35,990 nucleotides of DNA from Bacilli bacterium (GTDB lineage: Bacteria; Bacillota_I; Bacilli_A; ML615J-28; CAG-698), in assembly GCA_028691715.1 (NCBI GenBank), contig JAQUYR010000005.1:1-35990 (forward strand), in the 5' to 3' direction. Position numbers and translations under genes: made by a program. The notes below the pieces were generated by a model. That model was not told where the DNA came from, did not search any database, and was given only the letters and a program-made list of their open reading frames with translations. Every line of letters begins with the position of its first letter. The first letter of the stretch is position 1. This document shows, piece after piece, positions 16,524 through 25,582 of this stretch.

Positions 16524-17314
16524 AAAAATTTTTTGCTAAGGCTTATATCATCATAATGCTACTTTTTATGTATGCTCCATTGTTGGTGTTGGCGATATTT
16601 AGTTTTACTAATACTCAAAACATCGGTACATGGAATGGGTTTTCTTTTGAATTATATGGATTAATGTTCAAAAATAAGGACATAATGAATGCCCTTTATA
16701 ACACAATTACCGTAGCTATAGCCTCAAGTATTGTTGCTACTATTCTAGGAACACTAGGAGCTATCGGTATCTTTTATAGCAGTAAAAAAGTAAAGAAATC
16801 AATGGAGGCTGTATCACAAATTCCCGTGTTGAATGCGGAAATAGTAACAGCTCTATCGCTGACAATTCTTTTCGTTTTTGTTGGTATTGAGTTTAATTTT
16901 ATAACTTTATTGATTGGACATGTCGTTTTAACGGTTCCCTTTGTTGTTTTAAGTGTGACACCCAAGTTAAAACAGATGGATCCTAGTATTTATGAGGCAG
17001 CGCTAGATTTAGGAGCAACTCCTAATAAAGCGTTATGGAAAGTTATTATGCCTGAGATTATGCCAGGAGTATTTTCTGGTTTCGTTCTAGCAATCACCCT
17101 GTCTTTAGACGATTATATTATTACGGCATTTACTCGTAATAATTCTTTTCAAACACTGAGCACTTATGTTTATGGAGCTACTGCAAGAAAGGGTGCATTA
17201 CCACCAGCTTTAAGGGCCTTGTCAACAATAATCTTCATTGTCATATTGATTGGCTTGATTGTTGTCAATGCGAAAACTAAAAATAATAATGGAATAAAAA
17301 AGGAGAGACATTAA
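16517..17314 (+). CDS. potC: Spermidine/putrescine ABC permease
   Basis: Multi-TM, EAALDLGATPNKALWKVIMPEIMPG; overlaps potB and potD. Confidence 0.9.
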   Translation: MVKKFFAKAYIIIMLLFMYAPLLVLAIFSFTNTQNIGTWNGFSFELYGLMFKNKDIMNALYNTITVAIASSIVATILGTLGAIGIFYSSKKVKKSMEAVSQIPVLNAEIVTALSLTILFVFVGIEFNFITLLIGHVVLTVPFVVLSVTPKLKQMDPSIYEAALDLGATPNKALWKVIMPEIMPGVFSGFVLAITLSLDDYIITAFTRNNSFQTLSTYVYGATARKGALPPALRALSTIIFIVILIGLIVVNAKTKNNNGIKKERH

Positions 17315-18741
17315 TGAAAAAAACAATTTTTTCTTTACTAGTTATGATTATGGCAGTATTTATTATCACTCAAATCAGTGTAAAGGCTGAAGAAGAAGTA
17401 ACATATTTAAGAGTGTATAATTGGTATGAATATATTGAGGATGGTAAAGACGAAGATGGTAATAAAATTACTACTTCAGTAATGGAAGAATGGGAAGCAG
17501 ATTATAAAGCGAGAACTGGTAAAACAGTTAAGGTTGTATATGATATGTTTGAGACCAATGAGATCATGTTGAACACTCTAAAGACTGGTAAAACCAGTTA
17601 TGATTTGGTTTGCCCTTCTGATTATATCATTCAAAAGATGATTAGGGAGGATATGCTTGAGGAAATAGATCTAACAAAGATTCCTAACTATGTAGCTTAT
17701 GCTTCACCATATTTAAAGCAATTGTTTGCTGATAATGGGTGGACAAATTATGCTATCGGTTATATGTGGGGAACTATGGGTTTCATCTATAATCCTGATA
17801 AGGTTTCTGAGAGTGATATCAGCAGTTGGACAATTCTTTGGAATGAAGCATATAAGAATCGTTCTACAGCTAAAAATAGTGTTCGTGATACTTATATAAT
17901 CGGTGTATTCTATGTTTATCAGGATGAACTAAATCAATTAGCCAGTGATTACAAAAATGAAGTAATTGATGAAGAAACATATAATAAGCAAATCGGTGTT
18001 ATCATGAATAGGACTGATGATGAAACACTGGCTAAGGTTGAAGAAGCTTTGAATTTAATGAAAGCCAATATCTATGGATTTGAAGTGGATAGTGGTAAAA
18101 AAGATATCGTGACTGGTAAGATTGATATCAACTTTGCTTGGAGTGGCGATGCTGTTTATGCCATGGATACAGCAGAAGAAGAAAATGATATGGAATTAAA
18201 TTATATCGTTCCCGATGAAGGCAGTAATGTCTGGTTTGATGGTTGGGTAATGCCCAAAGGTGCTAATGTTGATCTAGCATCTGACTTTATCAACTATTTA
18301 TCTCTACCAGAAGTAGCAGTTAAAAATATGAATAAAATTGGATATACTTCAGCAATCGCTGGTGATGCAATATTTGATCAGATTATCGACTGGTATGGTG
18401 AAGAAGATGGTATAGAAGTCGATTTGAGCTATTTCTTCAATGGTACATTATCAGATGACAGGCTGACTGATGGAAAGGCTATTGTTACAATAAACGAAAG
18501 AGGGCGCCAATTTGATGCTCAATATCCTGATGAAGAAATAATAGCAAGATGTGGTGTTATGGAAGATTTTGGAGACCGCAATGAAGCAGTTTTAGAAATG
18601 TGGCAAAGAGTAAAGGGTAATGAAGTATCAATCTGGGTTATTCTGGGAATTGTTTTGTTCATTTCTGGTGGAGTTGTAGCATATATATTGAATAATAAAT
18701 CTAAGAAAGTCAGAAACAATAGGTTGAAGAAAAGAGTTTAA
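17314..18741 (+). CDS. potD: Spermidine/putrescine-binding protein with a C-terminal TM anchor
   Basis: Signal peptide, LRVYNWYEYI, YDLVCPSDYIIQKM, FDGWVMPKGANVDLASDFINYL; C-terminal hydrophobic WVILGIVLFISGGVVAYIL followed by KSKKVRNNRLKKR. Confidence 0.9.
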   Translation: MKKTIFSLLVMIMAVFIITQISVKAEEEVTYLRVYNWYEYIEDGKDEDGNKITTSVMEEWEADYKARTGKTVKVVYDMFETNEIMLNTLKTGKTSYDLVCPSDYIIQKMIREDMLEEIDLTKIPNYVAYASPYLKQLFADNGWTNYAIGYMWGTMGFIYNPDKVSESDISSWTILWNEAYKNRSTAKNSVRDTYIIGVFYVYQDELNQLASDYKNEVIDEETYNKQIGVIMNRTDDETLAKVEEALNLMKANIYGFEVDSGKKDIVTGKIDINFAWSGDAVYAMDTAEEENDMELNYIVPDEGSNVWFDGWVMPKGANVDLASDFINYLSLPEVAVKNMNKIGYTSAIAGDAIFDQIIDWYGEEDGIEVDLSYFFNGTLSDDRLTDGKAIVTINERGRQFDAQYPDEEIIARCGVMEDFGDRNEAVLEMWQRVKGNEVSIWVILGIVLFISGGVVAYILNNKSKKVRNNRLKKRV

Positions 18742-18757
18742 TAACTCTTTTCTTTTT
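18727..18757 (+). terminator. Rho-independent terminator of the pot operon
   Basis: AAGAAAAGAGTT-TAAT-AACTCTTTTCTT followed by Ts; the hairpin spans the potD stop. Confidence 0.85.
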
Positions 18758-18855
18758 TTATGGAAAATAATTTAAAAAACATTTTGAAAAACTAAAAAAT
18801 TATAGTATAATAATCATAGTGCGAATACGTTTTCTTTTATAAGGAGGTATATTTA

Positions 18856-20916
18856 ATGAAAGAGTATAAAACTAGCAAAATTAGAAATGTCACATTGATG
18901 GGACATTTGGGTAGTGGCAAAACGAGTTTGGGTGAATCCTTATTATTTGCTACAAAGGCAATTGAAAAGAAGGGCGAAGTAGAGAAAAAAACTACTGTCG
19001 GCGACTATTCAGTTGAAGAGCAACTACGCCAAACCACATTGACATCTTCATTACTTCCATGTGAATGGAAAGATTACAAGATCAACTTCATTGACACTCC
19101 AGGATCTGAAGAATTTATAGGTGATATTGAAAATGTATTATCTAGTACTGATGGTGCTGTTATTTTAATCGATGCTACAAAAGGTGTTGAAGTTGGTACT
19201 GAAAGAGTTTGGGATGAACTTCATAAACGCAATATCCCAACAATAATTTTTATCAATAAAATGGACAAAGAAAATATCAAGTTTGATGAAGTAGTCGCTT
19301 CTATTAATAAAAAATTAAGCAAAAATGCAACCGCTTTCACATGGCCAATTGGTGGCACTAATGACTTCCGCGGCTTTGTTAACCTGTTAGATAAATCAGC
19401 GGTATTATTTGATGGCAACTCATGTAAAGAGGGTCCAATACCAACAGAACTTAGTAAAAAGGTTGAAGAGGTTAACGGCGAACTTATTGAAAAGGTTGCT
19501 GAGACATCAGAAGAATTGATGGAAAAATATTTCAGTGGTGAAGAACTGACAGCAGAAGAGATAAGAGAAGGATTAAAACTAGGAGTTTCTGATTCTGAAC
19601 TATTCCCCGTTTTGGTCGGCTCCGGAACAAAGAATGTCGGTGTAGAAACATTGCTTGACATGATTATAAATTTCTTACCAGCACCAGATGAAAGACCTCT
19701 TAAAGAGGGATTTGATGCCAATAAAAAAGAAGTTACTAGAGAAATGAATGATTCTGCTCCTTTAGCAGCATACGTTTTTAAGACAACAATCGATCCATTT
19801 GTTGGTACTATTAGTTTCTTCAAGGTATATTCAGGATCATTGAAATCGGGTCAGGAAGTATATATTCCATCGACGGGAACTACTGTTAAAATTGCTCAGA
19901 TTTTTACTGTTATGGGAAAAAATCAGATTTCTGTTGATGTTGTCAATGCTGGTGATATCGCCTGTGTTGCCAAAGTATCGGAATTTTATAATGGTCTGAC
20001 ATTCTGTGATAAAAAGGATCCAATCACTTATCCAAAAAATGAACATCCTACTCCAATAATCTATGTTGCTATTCAACCAAAGAATAAAAATGATGAGGAT
20101 AAATTATCGGGATCACTTCAAAAATTACGCTTAGAGGATGAGACTTTTGAGATACTTAGAAATCCAGAAACTGCTCAACAACTAATCGGTGGTCAAGGAA
20201 TGACACATCTTGGATATGTTTTAGAAAAGATGCGCAATATGTTTAAAGTTGAAATGGAAACTTCTGATCCAAAAATCGTTTATCGCGAGACAATCAAGGC
20301 AAAGGGTGAGGCCCAGGGACGTCATAAAAAACAGTCTGGTGGAGCTGGACAATTTGGTGATGTTTGGATTCGCTTTGAACCATGTAAAGAAGATTTCATC
20401 TTTGCTGAAGAAGTTGTCGGTGGAGCTGTTCCAAAAAACTATTTCCCTGCTGTTGAAAAGGGATTGATTGAAACATTAGAACATGGTCCATTAGCTGGTT
20501 TCCCAGTAATCGGAGTAAAAGCAACACTATTTTATGGCTCTTACCATCCAGTTGATTCCAATGAATTATCATTTAAATTAGCTGCTGGATTGGCTTTTAA
20601 AAATGCTATTGATAAGATTAAACCAACAATACTTGAACCTATATGTGAAGTAAGTGTTACAGTAAAGGATGAATTTGTTGGTGATATCATGGGTGATATG
20701 ACTAAACGTCGTGGACGCGTATTGGGTATGGAACAAGGTCACGGAATGCAAACAATCGTTGCTGAGGTTCCAGAAGCCGAAATTATCAAGTATGCAACCG
20801 ATTTGAAAGCAATGACTCAAGCAAGCGGTCGTTTTAGCCGTAAGTTTATCCGCTATGATGAAGTTCCTGAATTATTAATCAAGAAAATCATTGAAGAGTA
20901 TAAGAAAGAAAAATAA
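18856..20916 (+). CDS. Elongation factor G-like GTPase (paralogue type)
   Basis: G1 GHLGSGKTSL, switch II DTPGSEEF, NKMD; domain IV KAKGEAQGRHKKQSGGAGQFGDVWIRFEP; SD AAGGAGG. Confidence 0.9.
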   Translation: MKEYKTSKIRNVTLMGHLGSGKTSLGESLLFATKAIEKKGEVEKKTTVGDYSVEEQLRQTTLTSSLLPCEWKDYKINFIDTPGSEEFIGDIENVLSSTDGAVILIDATKGVEVGTERVWDELHKRNIPTIIFINKMDKENIKFDEVVASINKKLSKNATAFTWPIGGTNDFRGFVNLLDKSAVLFDGNSCKEGPIPTELSKKVEEVNGELIEKVAETSEELMEKYFSGEELTAEEIREGLKLGVSDSELFPVLVGSGTKNVGVETLLDMIINFLPAPDERPLKEGFDANKKEVTREMNDSAPLAAYVFKTTIDPFVGTISFFKVYSGSLKSGQEVYIPSTGTTVKIAQIFTVMGKNQISVDVVNAGDIACVAKVSEFYNGLTFCDKKDPITYPKNEHPTPIIYVAIQPKNKNDEDKLSGSLQKLRLEDETFEILRNPETAQQLIGGQGMTHLGYVLEKMRNMFKVEMETSDPKIVYRETIKAKGEAQGRHKKQSGGAGQFGDVWIRFEPCKEDFIFAEEVVGGAVPKNYFPAVEKGLIETLEHGPLAGFPVIGVKATLFYGSYHPVDSNELSFKLAAGLAFKNAIDKIKPTILEPICEVSVTVKDEFVGDIMGDMTKRRGRVLGMEQGHGMQTIVAEVPEAEIIKYATDLKAMTQASGRFSRKFIRYDEVPELLIKKIIEEYKKEK

Positions 20917-20922
20917 AAAACT

Positions 20923-20941
20923 GGGCTATTTAATATAGCCC
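20923..20941 (+). terminator. Terminator-like hairpin
   Basis: GGGCTAT-TTAAT-ATAGCCC; short T-run. Confidence 0.55.
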
Positions 20942-20959
20942 TTTAATTATAGGTGAAAT

Positions 20960-21793
20960 ATGAGACTAGAATATATTGTTGATGTTGAAGAAATGATGAT
21001 CAAGGATTATATTTTATCAATCGGTCTATCACAAAGACTGGCTAAAAAAATAAAACTATACGGAAATATGTCGGTTAATGGTCTTGCAGTGAAAAATTAT
21101 GAAAAGGTTAGACGGGGAGATATTTTAGTTTTAGAGTATGATGAAATGATGAATGAAGATATTAAAGTAAATATGGAGAAAGTTGATATCCTATATGAAG
21201 ATGAATGTTTATTGGTCGTCAACAAACCAGTTGATTTAGCATCACAACCATCAAGAAAACATCAGGATGATAATTTGGTTTCAAGGCTAAAGGGTTATTT
21301 TATAAATAAAGGAATAACTTCAAACATTCATATTGTGAACCGCCTTGATTATTCAACATCCGGTCTTTTAATAGTCGCCAAAACAGGAAATATTCATCAT
21401 CAGTTGACCAAAGATAACAATATCAAGAGAAAATACCTAGCAATCGTTGAGGGAAAATTTATAGATAAAGTGGGAAGAATTAGTCTACCAATTGCTAGAG
21501 TTGAAGAATACAACATTAAAAGAGCAGTTGATTATAAAGGACAGGAAGCAATAACTAACTACAGAGTTCTTAAGGAGAAGGATGATACTAGTATAGTGGA
21601 ACTATGTTTAGAAACTGGAAGGACTCATCAAATAAGAGTCCATCTCTCCTATCTTGGTCATCCAGTATTGGGAGATAAGTTATATGGCAAAGAAAATGAT
21701 CGCTTATATCTTCATTGTTTCTATTTAGAATTTCCTCATCCACTAACGAATAAAATAATAAAAATTGAAAATAAACCAAAATGGAATGTTTGA
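20960..21793 (+). CDS. RluA-family pseudouridine synthase
   Basis: S4-like N-terminus, HIVNRLDYSTSGLLIVAKT, ETGRTHQIRVHLSYLGHPVLGDKLYG. Confidence 0.92.
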   Translation: MRLEYIVDVEEMMIKDYILSIGLSQRLAKKIKLYGNMSVNGLAVKNYEKVRRGDILVLEYDEMMNEDIKVNMEKVDILYEDECLLVVNKPVDLASQPSRKHQDDNLVSRLKGYFINKGITSNIHIVNRLDYSTSGLLIVAKTGNIHHQLTKDNNIKRKYLAIVEGKFIDKVGRISLPIARVEEYNIKRAVDYKGQEAITNYRVLKEKDDTSIVELCLETGRTHQIRVHLSYLGHPVLGDKLYGKENDRLYLHCFYLEFPHPLTNKIIKIENKPKWNV

Positions 21794-21855
21794 AATGCTT
21801 GTAATAAATAAAAATATTTAGTATAATAGTAGTATTGAAAAGTAAAGGTGAAAAT

Positions 21856-23026
21856 ATGAAAAAAGTATTTGGAATTATTGTTTTAAGCTTAACTTGTTTA
21901 TTCTTAGTAGCTTGTGGTGGTAATGAACCTACTGAGTATAAAATCAGTCTAACAGGACCAAGCACAGTTGAAGTTGAAGATGAAATTACTTTAGAAGCTA
22001 AGGTAAATGATTTGGAAAATCCTGTTTTTGTTTGGAAATCAGAGAATGAAAAAAATTGCTACAGTCGTTGATGGAAAAGTAATGGGTATTTCTGTTGGGA
22101 AAGTAAATATTACTGTTAGTGTTAAAGATAACGAAGAGATTGAAGCAGTGACAAAGGAAATCGAAGTTACTGAAAAGGCAATCCAATATAATATTATTGT
22201 CTCTAAAGACATTTTAAATTTAGTTATAGGAGATGAAGAAACAGTTACAGCAACTGTAACCCCTGAAACAGCCTTGTCATGGACTTCTAATACTTTAGCA
22301 GTCGCTACAGTTGTCGATGGTAAAATTGTTGCTGTTGGTGCTGGTACTGCTACTATATCTGTAACAACAGCTGATGGATTAGCATCAAGAGCAATCAGTG
22401 TTATTGTTACTGCTCCAAAAAATTTGACACCTGAACAGGCTCAAGAAAAATTAGAGAATAAGATCACCGAATATCTTGAGGCAACAGGAGGAAACTTTAC
22501 ACTATATACCAGTGATGGAACCGAAGAATTAACCTTCGCAGTCCAATATAATATCAGTGATAATATTTTTTCTGGCTTGAAATATGTCCTTAGTGGTAGT
22601 TCAGAGGCTCACATTTATTTAAAAGATGGCTATGCTTATATGGCATCTAATGGTACTACTAGTAAAACCGTAGTTAATACTTCCGAAAATCAAAGATTAG
22701 TCAGTCAATACGGCTTTGAAAAAGTAGCTGAACAAGTAATTGCTTATTGCCAGGATAATGCCTTGTTTGATGCGATGACATTTGTCAGTGAAACTGAGAA
22801 TGTGAATAAGTTTGAGATTGATGTTGCTAGTTATGCCGGTTCAGTAATGGACTTTGGTGGTGTAGAAAAGGCCGAATTATATGTCACTGTCGTTGACGGC
22901 GAAGTGACAGAAGTCAAATTAGTCGTTGTCTCAACAGCAACATTTACTATTACAGGAACATTTGGTGGTACTGGAACTCAATCAATCAAATACCCTAGTG
23001 ACTTAAATACATATCCAGAAGTATAA
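21856..23026 (+). pseudogene. Ig-like (BIG2) domain lipoprotein, split by a +1 frameshift at an A7 run
   Basis: Lipobox LSLTCLFLVACGG in frame 1 (stop at 22071). The continuation KIATVVDGKVMGISVGKVNITVSV...VTATVTPETALSWTSNTLAVATVVDGKIVAVGAGTATISVTT is in frame 2. The join is at AAAAAAA 22049-22055. Confidence 0.75.
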
Positions 23027-23040
23027 ATATTTATAGGTAT

Positions 23041-23067
23041 AAAAAATCCTCTTTTTGAGGATTTTTT
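23041..23067. terminator. Bidirectional-type terminator
   Basis: AAAAAATCCTC-TTTTT-GAGGATTTTTT. Confidence 0.85.
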
Positions 23068-23126
23068 ATTTGTTTAAAATTACAATATCTCTTTCAAAGA
23101 TAATCTTTTTGTGATATGATATTAGT

Positions 23127-24116
23127 ATGAAATCACTAATTTTAAAACAGTATGGAAAAAACGAGATATCATTTTATTTAGCTGTTGAAGAATACTTGTT
23201 GGACAGGTATCAGGAAGATATTTTTTTCCTATGGGATTTGAATAAATCGATAATCATTGGCCGAAATCAACTAATTGATGCCGAGGTCAATGTAAAATTT
23301 GTCAGGGAAATAGGAGCAAAAATTTATCGTCGTCCGAGTGGTGGAGGGGCAATTTTTGCTGATGAGGGATGTTTTATGTTTACCTTTGTCAGTAAAACAA
23401 TATCGAAAGAAGAAGCATTTAAGAAATATCTAGCGTTAATGGTAAAAGCATTGCAAAAGATGGGAATAGATGCTTATTTTTCTGGAAGAAATGATTTGAT
23501 GTTTAAAGAGAAAAAATTCTCAGGAAATGCTTATTACCAGACCGAGAAGGGCTCAATCTTGCATGGAACATTTCTGTTTAAAACAAATCTGGAAAATCTC
23601 GTGCGCTCTATCACCCCTGATAATGAGAAGCTAATCTCAAAAGGAATAAAAAGTGTCTCTGAAAGAGTTATTAATATTGGTGATTACACCAATATATCTC
23701 AAGAGCAATTGATGGATTCTTTGCTTGAAGAGATGAGTCAAGATAAAATCTACCTGGATGAAGATGAGTATCAGAAGATTAAAAGAATAGAGAAGAAATA
23801 TTTATCCGATGAATGGATTATTGGTGAAAATCCTCCCTATACTTTCAAGAATGAAAAAAGATTTCCTTTTGGGAAACTGATGGTTTACATCGACGTTAAG
23901 AAAAAAAGAATTAACAAAATTACTTTTAAGGGGGATTTTTTAATTCTTGATAACCTGGAGTTATTTTCTCAGGCTTTCATTGGTGAGGAATTTTGCTTGA
24001 AGAACATTAAAAAAGTTTTGAGTGAAAATGATATAAGTAAATATATAATGAATAGTAATAACGAACAATTTTTGAGTCTAATTTTTGAGGAGGAGTATTG
24101 TGGAAGCACAGAATAA
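23127..24116 (+). CDS. lplA: Lipoate-protein ligase
   Basis: IIGRNQLIDAEVN, RRPSGGGAIFADEGCFMFTF, FSGNAYYQTEKGSILHGTFL; first gene of the gcv cluster. Confidence 0.92.
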   Translation: MKSLILKQYGKNEISFYLAVEEYLLDRYQEDIFFLWDLNKSIIIGRNQLIDAEVNVKFVREIGAKIYRRPSGGGAIFADEGCFMFTFVSKTISKEEAFKKYLALMVKALQKMGIDAYFSGRNDLMFKEKKFSGNAYYQTEKGSILHGTFLFKTNLENLVRSITPDNEKLISKGIKSVSERVINIGDYTNISQEQLMDSLLEEMSQDKIYLDEDEYQKIKRIEKKYLSDEWIIGENPPYTFKNEKRFPFGKLMVYIDVKKKRINKITFKGDFLILDNLELFSQAFIGEEFCLKNIKKVLSENDISKYIMNSNNEQFLSLIFEEEYCGSTE

Positions 24117-25194
24117 AAAAACTGTTTTATTTGATGAGCATGTACATCATGGAGGAAAGATTGTTGAATTTGGGGGCTTCTTGATGCCACTTGAATATGT
24201 TGGAATCACTGAAGAACATCTAGCTGTTCGAAAAGACTGTGGTTTATTTGATGTATCGCATATGGGAGAGATTTATATCAGAGGTGTTGATACCTTACCT
24301 TTTATTGATTATCTAATAACCAATGATATTATCAATGCTCCAACAATGAAGATGACATATGGATTAATGCTATATCCTGATGGTGGTGTTATCGATGATT
24401 TAATGGTGTACAAGTACAGCAATGATTTTTGCCTATTGGTCATTAATGCCTCTAATATCGAAAAGGATTATAACTGGATTACTGAACATGTTGATGGTTT
24501 CAAAGTGACTGTTGATAATATGTCAGATAAGTACTCCCAATTAGCACTTCAGGGGCCTAATGCTGTAAAAGTTTTACAAACATTAACCGATTATAATCTG
24601 AATAGCTTAAAATTGTTTGATTTTACAGAGATAATGATTATTGGTAAAAAGTTTTTAACCTCACGTAGTGGTTACACCGGAGAGGATGGTTTTGAAATAT
24701 ATGGCAGTAATGAGGATATTGTTGAACTCTTCAGAATTCTTGTTGATGAGAAAAAGGTTCAGCTTTGCGGCCTTGGTTGTCGCGATACGCTGAGGTTTGA
24801 ATCAGCAATGCCTCTTTATGGTCATGAAATAGATAAAGATATCAATCCCCTTGAAGCAGGGTTGAATTATGCAATCAAATTGGATAAGGATTTTATTGGT
24901 CACGATGTTCTAGTAAAGACTAAAGAAAATGGTCTTAAGAGAAAGTTGGTTGGCCTAGAAATCCTTGATCGAGGAATCGCTAGAGGAGGTTATGAAATTG
25001 TAGATGATGATGTGGTGATCGGTCATATCACCACGGGCTATATGATTCCAGGTACTTCAAACTGCTATGCTTTAGCTTTAATTGATAGTAATTATTGTAA
25101 AATTGGTACGGAAGTATTTATCAGAATCAGGAAAAACTTAGTTAAAGCGAGAGTACGAAACAAGAAATTTTTAGAAAAGAAATATATCAGATAG
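24100..25194 (+). CDS. gcvT: Glycine cleavage system T protein
   Basis: KDCGLFDVSHMGEI, LALQGPNAVKVL, SRSGYTGEDGFEIY. GTG start at 24100 after SD GAGGAGG. Confidence 0.93.
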   Translation: MEAQNKKTVLFDEHVHHGGKIVEFGGFLMPLEYVGITEEHLAVRKDCGLFDVSHMGEIYIRGVDTLPFIDYLITNDIINAPTMKMTYGLMLYPDGGVIDDLMVYKYSNDFCLLVINASNIEKDYNWITEHVDGFKVTVDNMSDKYSQLALQGPNAVKVLQTLTDYNLNSLKLFDFTEIMIIGKKFLTSRSGYTGEDGFEIYGSNEDIVELFRILVDEKKVQLCGLGCRDTLRFESAMPLYGHEIDKDINPLEAGLNYAIKLDKDFIGHDVLVKTKENGLKRKLVGLEILDRGIARGGYEIVDDDVVIGHITTGYMIPGTSNCYALALIDSNYCKIGTEVFIRIRKNLVKARVRNKKFLEKKYIR

Positions 25195-25204
25195 GAGAGT
25201 ATTT

Positions 25205-25582
25205 ATGAGTAAAATTTTAGAAAATTTGAAATATGCTAAAAGCCATGAATGGGTCAGAGTAGAAGGTAAGACAGCTTTTATTGGTATTACTGACTTTGCT
25301 CAGAACAGTTTGGGATCAATTGTTTATGTTGAAGGTGGAGACGAGGGGGATGAAGTAGTCCAGTTCGAATCCTTTGGAGCTGTTGAAAGTGTCAAGGCAG
25401 CATCGGATATTCTATCTCCATTGAGTGGAACGATTGTTCAAGTGAATGAAGAAGTAATCGATAATCCTGAACTTTTAAATGAAGATCCTTATAAAAATTA
25501 TATTATCAAAATTGAATTGAGCAATGAAGAAGAATTAGGTAATTTATTAACTGCTAATCAGTATGCTGAGGTTGCCAAATAA
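25205..25582 (+). CDS. gcvH: Glycine cleavage system H protein
   Basis: KSHEWVRVEGKTAFIGITDFAQ, lipoyl-Lys context FGAVESVKAASD. Confidence 0.95.
   Translation: MSKILENLKYAKSHEWVRVEGKTAFIGITDFAQNSLGSIVYVEGGDEGDEVVQFESFGAVESVKAASDILSPLSGTIVQVNEEVIDNPELLNEDPYKNYIIKIELSNEEELGNLLTANQYAEVAK

Noticed and set aside
20249-20467. Plus-strand 72-aa ORF inside the EF-G gene
   Set aside because: Alternative frame of a strongly conserved CDS (QGRHKKQSGGAGQFGDVWIRFEP).
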